From JAFLCM01 sp046154665 (GTDB lineage: Bacteria; Planctomycetota; Phycisphaerae; Phycisphaerales; UBA1924): a stretch of 64,000 bases of DNA. Numbering within the stretch: position 1 is the first letter of the stretch; each line of letters starts with the position of its first letter. This document shows positions 1 through 7,586 of this stretch, piece by piece. The stretch lies in NCBI GenBank assembly GCA_046154665.1, contig JBJXFG010000023.1, forward strand, positions 7,758 through 71,757. The letters are read 5' to 3'. The position numbers and the translations under genes are program-made. The notes beneath the pieces were generated by a model. The model was given only the letters and a program-made list of their open reading frames with translations, ran no database searches and was not told the DNA's origin.

Positions 1-1337
1 GCGGGCGCGGGGTTGCCGTTGGCATCGCCGCCAATCTCGGGGCTGGTGGGTGCCCCGCGTGGGTCGCCGATGGTGGTGATCACCGCGTCGCTGCCCAGGC
101 GGTACCCGTTCACCGACGTGTCATACACGTTTCCGCATGTCGGCCGCGTAAAGACCGTGCCGCCCGAAAGATCATTCCGCACCGCCAGCACTTCGGCCCT
201 GCCGGCCGTGTGCCACGAAGTTCCGGAGAAGCCGCGCTCCCACCCCGTGAGGCAGATCCCCAGGCGGTGGTTGATGACGACCGGCTCAATCTGCGCCAGG
301 CCGGGACGGTGCGAAGGAAGGAACGAAGGCCCCAGCAGCGTCGTCGGGTTCGTGCTCAGCAACGCCGAGCCAACGTTCTCACCCACGGCCCACGACGGGT
401 CCATGCACAGCGTGGCGGTGGCGATGCGAAGATCCGAGCCGATCGTCAACGATGAAACCATCAGGTTCTCGCCGCTGGCGCGGCGCCCTGTTGCCATCAG
501 GTGCCGCAGGTCAGAAACGTCGATCTGCTGAAGGCCCACGCCGAAGTTGACCATCGCCACCACGGGACGCCGGACACCCGGGGTGTCGTAAAGCGTGCCC
601 GGATTCGGGCTGGAGTACTCGAAGTTGAGGGGGAAAACGGACACCATCTTGTTGATGTCGGCAGGCGACGCGATCACCACTCCGGCTTTGTCCACCGCCG
701 GCCGAAGATTTCCGCCGTAGCCGGCGTCGAGCGGACGCCGAGACGGATTAGGAGCTCCGGGCCTCCATTCGCGCCAAGAAGACGGAGTATCGCCGGTGGC
801 GGCGTCCACGAAGATACCCCCGCCCGACCCCGTCGGGGGAGCGGTAAAGGCGTTGAGCGCTCCAAACAGATTGGAGGTGTAGGGCATGCCGCCCGCATTG
901 CCGGGGTTCGTCGTGGCCCCGGTGACGAGCGTGCGGTTGAAGTACCGCATCGCCGTGGTGCTCGAAGCCATCCCGGCCACGCTGTCGGGCCCGGTGGCTT
1001 GAGTCGTGCCCCACAGTCTGAGTTCACGGCTGCCGAAGAACTCGCGGAAATCGGGCGAGCCGCCGATACGGATTTGCACAACCCAAGGCACCGAGGGTGC
1101 GACGGGGCCGGACACCGTTGGGGCGGCCTGCTCAAAGGGAACACCGTTCAGATTGACATCGATGAACTCGTTGGTGATCTGAGGCGTGAGCAGCATCGCA
1201 TCAAGCACCGAGGAGCCCGAAATGTTAATCAGGCGAGTCTGGCCCCAAGCCTGACCCGCGCACGCCAAAACCAGCCCCGCGGCGATCGCGCGGCGAGTAC
1301 CGAACACGCGTACCACATCGTTCCCAATGAGTTTCAT
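1..1337 (-). CDS. Secreted PstS-like substrate-binding protein (3' end outside window)
   Basis: An open frame starts at ATG 1337 and runs off the left edge, so the C-terminus is missing; about 445 residues are visible. The N-terminus is a typical signal peptide (basic start, then AIAAGLVLACAGQAWGQ). The mature protein begins INISGSSVLDAML, which resembles the GSS phosphate-site start of PstS-type binding proteins. Later segments (ASPADINKMVSVFP and VSDLRHLMATGRRASGEN) match the pattern of PstS-like proteins common in planctomycetes. The ligand is unknown: the GSGTR-type anion-binding motif seems altered to GSDLR. The visible end reads GGDANGNPAPA, which may lead into a calcium-repeat tail. 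The secreted location is secure; the binding-protein assignment is inference. Confidence 0.55.
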   Translation of the reverse strand, partial: MKLIGNDVVRVFGTRRAIAAGLVLACAGQAWGQTRLINISGSSVLDAMLLTPQITNEFIDVNLNGVPFEQAAPTVSGPVAPSVPWVVQIRIGGSPDFREFFGSRELRLWGTTQATGPDSVAGMASSTTAMRYFNRTLVTGATTNPGNAGGMPYTSNLFGALNAFTAPPTGSGGGIFVDAATGDTPSSWREWRPGAPNPSRRPLDAGYGGNLRPAVDKAGVVIASPADINKMVSVFPLNFEYSSPNPGTLYDTPGVRRPVVAMVNFGVGLQQIDVSDLRHLMATGRRASGENLMVSSLTIGSDLRIATATLCMDPSWAVGENVGSALLSTNPTTLLGPSFLPSHRPGLAQIEPVVINHRLGICLTGWERGFSGTSWHTAGRAEVLAVRNDLSGGTVFTRPTCGNVYDTSVNGYRLGSDAVITTIGDPRGAPTSPEIGGDANGNPAP

Positions 1338-1552
1338 CGGCGTCCCCTTGACTCGGCGGCAAGCAACATGCACGCGGGGGGAACGCACGGGCCGTCAGCC
1401 CGGATCCCGCAAGGGAACTATGAACCTTGAACGTAAAGCCCTGATGAGACTTGCGCGTATTGTTCGCTAGAACGCCGCACGCGGATCAACCGCGCAGGCG
1501 GAAACACGGTGACGCAGACCCGCCGCAGCGACTCCAACGTGAGTTGCGGGGT

Positions 1553-2836
1553 TTACTGATTGTTCCGCGGCTGATCGCCGCCGCGGGCCGGGCGATCGCC
1601 GCCACGCCCGCCCGGTCCCCCACCGGGAATCATGTTCCGCCAGTTCCCGCCGCGCGGACGCTCCGGCAGTTTCGCCTTCTGTTCGTCGTTCAGCGTTTCC
1701 TTGATCTTGTCAAAGGTCTTCTCTTCGAGTTCGCGGCGTTGGTCGCGCAGGTCCGCCGCGCCTTCGTTGCCGCCGCCGCCGCCCATGCCGAACATCTGCA
1801 TCGCCGAGCGGGTCATCTCGGTGGACTCGATCGACGCGGCCAGTTTGGCCTGGATCGGCTCGACCTGCTGCTCAAACGACGTCTTGATGGCGGTGATCTG
1901 CGTCCGCTGCTCTTCAGACAGGTCCTCCATCCCCAGCGCCGTGTCGAACGATCGCGTCACATAGTTCGGGCGGTACACCCGCGGGAAGCTCGCCTTCTGC
2001 ACCTCGCGCTCAAACTCGGCGTGCCGCGCCTCGGGCAGCCCCGCCTCGATCTGCCGGGCATAGCGCTTGTTGACTTCCTTCACCTTCGCCGACGCGTCGC
2101 GCGTCTTGTTGAACAGCTCCTCGATCTTGTCCATCTGCTGGTTCATCCACAGGTTGGCCCCCTGCGACATCCCTTCCTGCAGCGCCTTGTCACGCTCGGC
2201 CAGCACGCGGTCGAGTTCCAACTCGTACTGATCCATCAACGGCTGCACCGGAGCGATCTCCTCCGCTGGCAGCTTCATCTCACGCTTGAGAATCCGGACC
2301 AGGTCCACCGCCTCGCCGCTCAGAATCCCACCCTGCGGCACGCTCTTCTCACGACGCCGCGCCCGCTCGACCGCGGGCCACTTGGCCGCCTGCTCTTCGG
2401 TCAGCAGCAGCTTCAGGTCATCGAAGTACGCCTTCTCGGCCTTCTCGATCTTCCCCTGAAAGCCCTGCATCAGCTTCCCGGCGTCACGCCAGATCGTGTT
2501 GTCCCCCGTCTCGCGGGCCTCGTCGCGCATGGCCTCGAACGCCGTCCGCATCTCCTGGCGAACCGTCGTGAACTCGGTGTTGAACCCCTCCAGCATCCCT
2601 TTGGCGTTCTCAAGCTGTTCGGGGGTGAACTGCAGCATCTCGGCGTACCGCTCGATCTCCCGGCTGTCGATCGACGGCTCATCCATGTTGCCCATCATGC
2701 CACGGCCGAACTGGGCGCTGGCCGATGGCGTCGCCAGCAGCGCCGACGCCGCCAGCGAGAGAGCGACCGCGATCGTGCGCACAAATCGGGCACTCGGAGC
2801 AAACATGGCAACGACAGAAGTTCGGTTCACGAGCAT
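1553..2836 (-). CDS. Secreted LTXXQ/Spy-CpxP-like helical protein
   Basis: This 427-residue protein has a signal peptide ending near ATPSASAQ and is then almost wholly helical and charged. Several LTxxQ-like motifs characteristic of the Spy/CpxP periplasmic family recur: FTPEQLENAK, LTEEQAAKW, LSEEQRTQI and LNDEQKAKL. Spy-family proteins are periplasmic chaperones or stress sensors of about 160 residues; this one is much longer, as if the repeat unit had been multiplied. The tail is Gly/Arg/Pro-rich and probably disordered. A second ATG at 2806 would give a shorter and more usual signal peptide, but only the ATG at 2836 has a purine-rich GGAG nearby, with no spacer. The specific function is not known. 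Confidence 0.6.
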   Translation of the reverse strand: MLVNRTSVVAMFAPSARFVRTIAVALSLAASALLATPSASAQFGRGMMGNMDEPSIDSREIERYAEMLQFTPEQLENAKGMLEGFNTEFTTVRQEMRTAFEAMRDEARETGDNTIWRDAGKLMQGFQGKIEKAEKAYFDDLKLLLTEEQAAKWPAVERARRREKSVPQGGILSGEAVDLVRILKREMKLPAEEIAPVQPLMDQYELELDRVLAERDKALQEGMSQGANLWMNQQMDKIEELFNKTRDASAKVKEVNKRYARQIEAGLPEARHAEFEREVQKASFPRVYRPNYVTRSFDTALGMEDLSEEQRTQITAIKTSFEQQVEPIQAKLAASIESTEMTRSAMQMFGMGGGGGNEGAADLRDQRRELEEKTFDKIKETLNDEQKAKLPERPRGGNWRNMIPGGGPGGRGGDRPARGGDQPRNNQ

Positions 2837-3195
2837 CTCCAGGGATCAAGCGGGCAGAAAAGTGGGCGGCGTGGACCAGTTGTTTCGCATGCGGCGGGTG
2901 GGCCGATGCCGCCTCACCGCCGAAATCCCCACCTTCATAAAGAAATGAACCTCTCAAACGCTTGATTGTTGCAGGCTCGGGGCGAGAATTCCCCGCGCCG
3001 ACGAGGTGCCGGCCAGGAGGGGCATCGGCGACGCGGATCGTCGCGCTCCGACCCGCATTCTGTTCCTGATCGGATTCAGGCGCTTCGCGGCATCCGACGT
3101 GAACCAAGCGAGATTCCCCGCGGGCCAGCCTGCGGGATTTCCCGTACCACGGGTAGGATGCCAGAGGTTCTGCCACACCGAACGAGGAGTTGCCT
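2837..3195. other. Divergent intergenic region
   Basis: This 359-base gap lies between the start of the minus-strand LTXXQ protein and the start of the plus-strand M48 protease, so promoters for both should lie here. I see no convincing coding frame. A TAGGAT hexamer at 3154-3159 could be a -10 box for the protease, but no matching -35 is evident. A short hairpin with CCCGCGGG/CCTGCGGG arms lies around 3118-3136. Confidence 0.4.
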
Positions 3196-4056
3196 ATGCC
3201 GCTGATGAACTCCGGACGATCCGCTGGCCGCTCCCCCGGTCGCCCCCGCATCCCGCCGCGGCTCATCCTGGCGGTGGTCGTCGCGCTGGTGTCCATCGGC
3301 GGGTACTTCCTCAACTCAAGCAAGAACCCCGTCACCGGGCGGACCCAGCAGATTGCGCTGTCGATGGAGCAGGAAATCGCCCTGGGCCTCCAGAGCGCCC
3401 CCGAGATGGCCCGCCAGTTCGGCGGCGTCTCCAGCGACCCGCGAGCGACGGACCTGGTGAAGTCGGTCGGCGCGGAGATTGTCGCCGCCCTTCCGCCCGA
3501 TGCGCCGCCCTACCGCTACGACTTCCACTTGCTCGCCGACCCGCAGACCGTGAACGCCTTTGCGCTCCCGGGCGGTCAGGTGTTCATCACCACGGCACTG
3601 CTGACGCGGCTCGAGACCGAGGGCCAGCTGGCCGGCGTGCTGGGGCACGAGGTCGGCCATGTGCTCGGGCGGCACTCGGCCCAGCAGATGGCAAAGGCCC
3701 AACTGGCGCAAGGCCTCGCGGGCGCGGCGGGCATGGCCGGCGGCGACACCGCGATGGGTGCCCAGAGCGCGCAGGCCGTTGCGGGGATGGTTGGGAAGTT
3801 CCTCCTGCTGAAGTACGGGCGCGAAGACGAACTCGAGGCCGACCGGCTGGGGCTGCGCTTCATGCACGCCGCGGGGTATGACCCGCGCTCGCTCATCGGG
3901 GTGATGAAGATTCTGGAAGAGGCGTCGGGCGGCGCATCGGCGGACCGGAATGACTTCTCGGCGACGCACCCGAATCCAGGTCGACGGATCGAGGTGATCG
4001 AGCGGACGATTGCCGAGATGTTCCCGGGTGGGGTACCGGGGGGGTTGAGGCCGTGA
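3196..4056 (+). CDS. M48-family zinc metalloprotease, membrane-anchored
   Basis: A 286-residue M48 peptidase. The zinc site HEVGH is at residues 151-155, and the third ligand lies in the DELEAD segment around residue 212, as in HtpX/Ste24/LoiP-type enzymes. A single hydrophobic segment (residues 22-39) anchors the protein, with the catalytic domain outside the cytoplasm. Enzymes of this kind degrade misfolded envelope proteins. The ATG at 3196 is chosen because GGAG at 3186-3189 gives a normal 6-base spacer; a TTG at 3190 would be too close. It stands alone on this strand, 63 bases before the Fur-family gene, whose own promoter appears to lie in that gap. Confidence 0.88.
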   Translation: MPLMNSGRSAGRSPGRPRIPPRLILAVVVALVSIGGYFLNSSKNPVTGRTQQIALSMEQEIALGLQSAPEMARQFGGVSSDPRATDLVKSVGAEIVAALPPDAPPYRYDFHLLADPQTVNAFALPGGQVFITTALLTRLETEGQLAGVLGHEVGHVLGRHSAQQMAKAQLAQGLAGAAGMAGGDTAMGAQSAQAVAGMVGKFLLLKYGREDELEADRLGLRFMHAAGYDPRSLIGVMKILEEASGGASADRNDFSATHPNPGRRIEVIERTIAEMFPGGVPGGLRP

Positions 4057-4081
4057 GGCGCGGAACGGGCCGCGCTCCCTC

Positions 4082-4103
4082 CGTTGAGACCGCGGTCTCA
4101 ACG
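4082..4103. promoter_or_regulatory. Perfect 22-bp palindrome, probable operator of the Fur-family gene
   Basis: Positions 4082-4092 (CGTTGAGACCG) are exactly the reverse complement of 4093-4103, giving an uninterrupted 22-bp palindrome with no loop. It ends 16 bases before the Fur-family ATG at 4120. The absence of a loop and of a T-run argues against a terminator and for a site bound by a dimeric protein. It overlaps the likely -35 region of the gene, which suggests autoregulation. Confidence 0.6.
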
Positions 4104-4113
4104 CCGGTACACT
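4084..4113 (+). promoter_or_regulatory. Candidate promoter for the Fur-family gene
   Basis: TTGAGA at 4084-4089 and TACACT at 4108-4113 are separated by 18 bases and resemble sigma-70 -35 and -10 boxes. Transcription would begin at or within a few bases of the ATG at 4120, giving a leaderless or nearly leaderless mRNA; this agrees with the lack of a ribosome binding site. The palindrome 4082-4103 covers the -35 box and most of the spacer. Confidence 0.4.
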
Positions 4114-4119
4114 GGCCCC

Positions 4120-4656
4120 ATGCCCGCCGCCAAAGCAAGAACGCCTGTGAAATCCGCCTCGGCACCCGCCGCGACGCCCATCGCGGGCGCGGGCACGGAT
4201 TCGCTGCCCGCCATGCCTGAGATCTTCGAGCCGCTGTGCGCCGTGTTCCGCCGGCACCTCAAGAGCGTCGGCCAGAAATACACCCCCGAGCGGGCCCAGG
4301 TGCTCGACGTGCTGCTCGAGTTTGACGAGATCTTTCAGGCCGATCAGTTGCTCGAACGCTCGCGCGTGAAAGGCTACCGCGTGAGCAAGGCCACGCTCTA
4401 CCGCACCATCAAGCTGCTGCAGGAGGCGGGGATCATCCAGCAGGTGCTGTTCGACGCCGAGCACGCGAACTATCAGCTTGCCTACGGCCGGCGCCCGCGC
4501 GATCTGGTCATCCGCGTCGACACCCACCAGGTGCTGCAGATCGAAGTGCCGGAGCTGGTGGAACTGCGCGAGGCGATCTGCAAGAGGCTGGGGCTGAAGG
4601 CGCAGGGGCACCGGTTTCAGATCTTCGCGGCGGGGGCGGCGGGGGCGGGGGTGTGA
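4120..4656 (+). CDS. Fur-family transcriptional regulator with degenerate metal sites
   Basis: A 178-residue protein with the Fur winged helix: dimer/DNA-binding region about residues 40-120, recognition helix GYRVSKATLYRTIKLL at 86-101, then a short dimerisation domain (VPELVELREAICKRLGLKAQGHRFQIF). A Pro/Ala-rich N-terminal extension of about 30 residues precedes it. Fur, Zur and PerR normally carry an HHDH cluster followed by a CxxC zinc site; here the equivalent stretch is RRPRDLVIRVDTHQ, so both are missing. It may sense something other than a metal ion or bind DNA constitutively. The start follows directly after a promoter containing a perfect 22-bp palindrome, so autorepression is likely. 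The family call is firm; the signal and target genes are unknown. Confidence 0.85.
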   Translation: MPAAKARTPVKSASAPAATPIAGAGTDSLPAMPEIFEPLCAVFRRHLKSVGQKYTPERAQVLDVLLEFDEIFQADQLLERSRVKGYRVSKATLYRTIKLLQEAGIIQQVLFDAEHANYQLAYGRRPRDLVIRVDTHQVLQIEVPELVELREAICKRLGLKAQGHRFQIFAAGAAGAGV

Positions 4657-4702
4657 ACTCGGGGATGGGTGCTGAACGCCGCGGCTTGGAGGATTGCTCG
4701 GA

Positions 4703-4816
4703 GGGTGTAGGGGATAGGGTGTAAGGTCTGGCACGCCACCCATCTGCCCGGTGTGACCTGTGACCCGTGTGAGCGATTGAACAACGCCGCACCCTAAACC
4801 CTAAACCCTAAACCCT
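4703..4816. repeat. Inverted telomere-like heptad arrays
   Basis: Three heptads (GGGTGTA, GGGGATA, GGGTGTA) occupy 4703-4723. A complementary-type array, CCCTAAA three times plus CCCT, lies at 4792-4816. In between, TGTGACC-like heptads recur around 4752-4766. The region lies between the converging ends of the Fur-family gene and the ABC permease gene and contains no gene. The CCCTAAA unit equals a plant telomere repeat by chance; here it is one of several heptad repeat types in this genome. Confidence 0.75.
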
Positions 4817-4826
4817 CTGAATCCCC

Positions 4827-6161
4827 TCACGCCGCGTCGTCCCGCGCGATCATCATCGACCCCGCCACGAAGCCGATTGCTCCGATGCCCAGCAGCACCG
4901 CGCAAGGGAGCATCATCTCCGCCATCGAAGTCCCGCGCCACAGGCCGCCCTCGAGCGCCAAAATGCCCCATTTCACAGGGCTGACGCCGCTGGCCGTCTG
5001 AAGCCACTGCGGCATCACGAACAGCGGGATCGATCCGCCGCCGACCATCGTGAGCACGAGCATCACGCTCCAGCCGACCTGGCCCGATCCGGTCTTGCGC
5101 CCGACCACCGCCAGCAGCATCATGATGCCGACGAAGCACAACGCCACGCACGCCATCCCCAGCCCGAGCATCGCCCACGAAACGGGGCGCACGCGGAACA
5201 CCAGCACCGCGAACAGCACCATCAGCGCCCCCACCGCCAGCGTGGTGAGCAGGCACGCCAGCGCCTTGCCCGCCAGCACCCGCGGCCATCCCAGCGGCGA
5301 CATCCGCAGCCGCACCAGCGTGCCGCTGGAACGCTCCGCGAGCAGAGACACCGCGAACCCCGAGCAGCACCCCACCACGCCCCACATGATCGCCTGCGCG
5401 AACGTCACGGCATACGCGTTCTTCGGCCCGAAGCGTTCGCGCGGCTGGATGTCGATTGACTTGATGGCCACCGGCCCGAAGCCCACGCCACCCGCAGCGG
5501 CGCCTGCGCCGCGGGGCGTCTGCGCGGGCTCGGCGTTGTCGTCCGTCAGTTTTTCCGCGGCCCCGAGCGTGTCGTCGAGGCTCTTGTAGAAACTGTCGAG
5601 CTCGTCGCGCTGGTTTGGCGTGACAAGATCGAGCAGCTTCACCTGGGCCCGCGCGTCTTTCGCCATGCCCCGCATTCTGGTCGGATCGTTGAACGCGTCG
5701 CCGAAGCGCGAGAACGCCAGTTCGGTGAGCAGCCCGCGGATCATCCCCGCCTCGGCGGCCCGCGAAGGGTCGGAGCCCACTTCGAGCGCCGCGCGGTTGC
5801 CGGCGAAAATGTTGCTGGCCGAAGCGCCGAAGCCTTTGGGGATCACGACCACGGCGGCGACCTCGCCGGAGCGCACCCGCTTGACCCCCTCGTCGCGAGT
5901 GGCGGCGGGGCGCGTCTCGAAATCACCGCCGTCGTTCATGCGTTTGACGAAGTCGGCGCTGCCGGCGCTGTTGTCCTCATCGACGACGACGGTCTTGATG
6001 CGACGCGGGCCCTCATCACCGCCGCCGGCGAAGATGGTGCCGAAGAACACGCCGATGAGGATCGGGAAAACGAACGTAAAAAACAGGCCGGAACGATCGC
6101 GCAGCAGCAGCAGGATGTCTTTGCGGGCCAGCGCGAGAATGGGTGAGAGCCACGTGCGCAT
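4827..6161 (-). CDS. ABC-2 type transporter permease
   Basis: A 444-residue membrane protein. It has one N-terminal transmembrane segment (after ARKDILLLLRDRSGLFF), an external domain of about 200 residues and five or six C-terminal transmembrane helices, the layout of ABC-2 permeases such as YhhJ/DrrB. The motif KDxLLLLRDR at the N-terminal cytoplasmic elbow is characteristic. The ATG at 6161 overlaps the stop of the upstream ATPase gene by one base (TGATG), so the two are translationally coupled and form one exporter. A TTG three bases upstream is not needed. The substrate cannot be told; relatives export drugs, polysaccharides or act in gliding and lipid transport. Confidence 0.85.
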   Translation of the reverse strand: MRTWLSPILALARKDILLLLRDRSGLFFTFVFPILIGVFFGTIFAGGGDEGPRRIKTVVVDEDNSAGSADFVKRMNDGGDFETRPAATRDEGVKRVRSGEVAAVVVIPKGFGASASNIFAGNRAALEVGSDPSRAAEAGMIRGLLTELAFSRFGDAFNDPTRMRGMAKDARAQVKLLDLVTPNQRDELDSFYKSLDDTLGAAEKLTDDNAEPAQTPRGAGAAAGGVGFGPVAIKSIDIQPRERFGPKNAYAVTFAQAIMWGVVGCCSGFAVSLLAERSSGTLVRLRMSPLGWPRVLAGKALACLLTTLAVGALMVLFAVLVFRVRPVSWAMLGLGMACVALCFVGIMMLLAVVGRKTGSGQVGWSVMLVLTMVGGGSIPLFVMPQWLQTASGVSPVKWGILALEGGLWRGTSMAEMMLPCAVLLGIGAIGFVAGSMMIARDDAA

Positions 6162-7006
6162 CAATCTCGCAGCCTCCGTCCGGTCAGCTTGAGGAACACC
6201 GATTCAAGGTTTGGGCGCTCGACGCGCACGCCCGACACGCCCGGCGTCGCCAGCGCCTTCTGCAACTCGCCCAGCGGGTCCGTCGTCCGCACCACCGATT
6301 CGTGTTCGTCGCGCGTGACGTGCACGGCGGTCTCTTCGCCGTGCCGCGCGATGAGTTCTTCAACCGTACCCAGCGCCAGCAGCTTGCCGCGTTCGATGAT
6401 GCCCACGCGGTCGCACAGACGCTGTGCTTCCTCCATGTAGTGCGTCGTATAGACGACGGTGCGGCCCTGCTTCTTCAGGGTGAGCACGAGGTCGAACAGT
6501 GCGTTGCGGGACTGCGGATCGACGCCCGCCGTGGGCTCGTCGAGCAGCACGAGCGCGGGATCGTTGACCAGAGCGGCGGCGAAGTTGAGCCGGCGCTTCA
6601 TCCCGCCGGAAAACGTGCCGACGCGTGATCCGGCACGGTCGGCCAGGCCCACGAGTTCGAGCAGTTCGCCGACGCGAGCCGCGCGTGTCGACGCCGGCAT
6701 GGCGTAGAGCGACGCGAAGAACAGCAGGTTTTCGCGGGCCGTCAGCACGTCGTACAGTGCGATGGACTGCGGCGCGACACCGATCCGTGCCCGCACCGAA
6801 GCGTGGTCCGGCGAGCCGTGGTCGCCAATCGAGATCGCCCCGGCGTCGGGCGTGAGCACGCCCATGCACATGGCGATGGTGGTGCTCTTGCCGGCGCCGG
6901 TCGGGCCGAGCAGGCCGAAGACCTCGCCCGGCTTGATCTCCAAGGAGAGGCCGTCGACCGCGGCGAGCGGGCCATAGGACTTGCGGAGGTTGGTCAGGCG
7001 GAGCAT
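6161..7006 (-). CDS. ABC transporter ATP-binding protein
   Basis: A 281-residue nucleotide-binding subunit of the DrrA/CcmA group. Walker A is GPTGAGKST (residues 34-42; the usual Asn is Thr), the signature is FSGGMKRRL, Walker B is LVLLDEPTAG, and the switch His lies in TTHYMEEA. The C-terminal extension (after ELIARHG) ends with the LESVFLKLTGR motif typical of ABC-2 exporters. The ATG at 7006 is chosen because the domain begins directly there (MLRLTNLRKSYG); upstream in-frame sequence is unrelated. It is the first gene of the two-gene exporter and ends inside the permease start codon. Confidence 0.92.
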   Translation of the reverse strand: MLRLTNLRKSYGPLAAVDGLSLEIKPGEVFGLLGPTGAGKSTTIAMCMGVLTPDAGAISIGDHGSPDHASVRARIGVAPQSIALYDVLTARENLLFFASLYAMPASTRAARVGELLELVGLADRAGSRVGTFSGGMKRRLNFAAALVNDPALVLLDEPTAGVDPQSRNALFDLVLTLKKQGRTVVYTTHYMEEAQRLCDRVGIIERGKLLALGTVEELIARHGEETAVHVTRDEHESVVRTTDPLGELQKALATPGVSGVRVERPNLESVFLKLTGRRLRD

Positions 7007-7079
7007 GGTGCGGACGGTACCTTCAATCAGATGCCGGCGACAGGCCGAAAGCGACGGGGCTTCTCCAAAGCCGCCCCCC

Positions 7080-7313
7080 TCATTCCAGCGCCCCGAGCAG
7101 TGCCTCGACACTGACGCCAGCCTCTCGGAGAACCGCCTTCAGCGTTCCGGGCCTAGTCGTCTCGTGATCCGGCACCACGACGCGCGCCGGGGTGCCGGGC
7201 GGCAGGCGGTGCAAAATGATGTGGCTGCCACGCTGCCTCGAGACCACAAACCCCAGGCGCACCAACGCGCCGACCACTTCGCGCCCAGAAAGATCGCGAG
7301 GCAGCTTTCCCAT
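7080..7313 (-). CDS. hicA: HicA-type mRNA interferase toxin
   Basis: A 77-residue protein of the HicA/YcfA family, a small dsRBD-like fold that cleaves mRNA. It has the diagnostic opening SGREVVGALVRLGFVVSRQRGSH with the catalytic His in GSHIIL, followed by VVVPDHETTRPGTL. The ATG at 7313 overlaps the stop codon of hicB (TGATG), so the toxin is translated after and coupled to its antitoxin. The order antitoxin-toxin is the reverse of the classic hicAB arrangement but is common in this subfamily. The pair sits 70 bases upstream of the ABC exporter on the same strand and may be unrelated to it. Confidence 0.85.
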   Translation of the reverse strand: MGKLPRDLSGREVVGALVRLGFVVSRQRGSHIILHRLPPGTPARVVVPDHETTRPGTLKAVLREAGVSVEALLGALE

Positions 7314-7534
7314 CACGCACTCAACCGGATGTCAACGTACTCCCGGCTGTCCTCGCTCGGCACCGGGTCGCCGGAAGCGACGCAATCCTCGATGTAGAGC
7401 GTGATCGCCTCGCGCGCGTTGGCGAGGGCTTCCTCGCGCGTGTCACCCTGCGTGACGCACCCCGGCAGCGCGGGCACCGTGACGACGAAGCCGCCATCGA
7501 CATCGGGGGTCAGGACCACGGTGTATCGAGCCAT
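7313..7534 (-). CDS. hicB: HicB-type antitoxin
   Basis: A 73-residue HicB antitoxin with the partial RNase H-like fold: MARYTVVLTPDVDGGFVV, then VPALPGCVTQGDTREEALANAREAI, which is the family signature. It binds and neutralises HicA. No separate DNA-binding domain is visible at the C-terminus, so autoregulation would have to come from another part of the complex. The start ATG at 7534 matches the family's usual N-terminus exactly. Its stop overlaps the hicA start. Confidence 0.85.
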   Translation of the reverse strand: MARYTVVLTPDVDGGFVVTVPALPGCVTQGDTREEALANAREAITLYIEDCVASGDPVPSEDSREYVDIRLSA

Positions 7535-7586
7535 AGCGAAGTCTATGCGTTCGGCGCGCCGGTCTCCGGACGGCTCCCAAGCAGCC

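Noticed and set aside
501..1430. A 309-codon plus-strand frame at the left end
   Set aside because: The minus strand carries a signal peptide and PstS-like motifs over the same bases; the plus-strand product is Arg/His/Gly-rich noise.
4792..4816. Eukaryotic telomere or contamination
   Set aside because: Only three CCCTAAA units lie between two normal bacterial genes; other heptad arrays with different units occur through the window.
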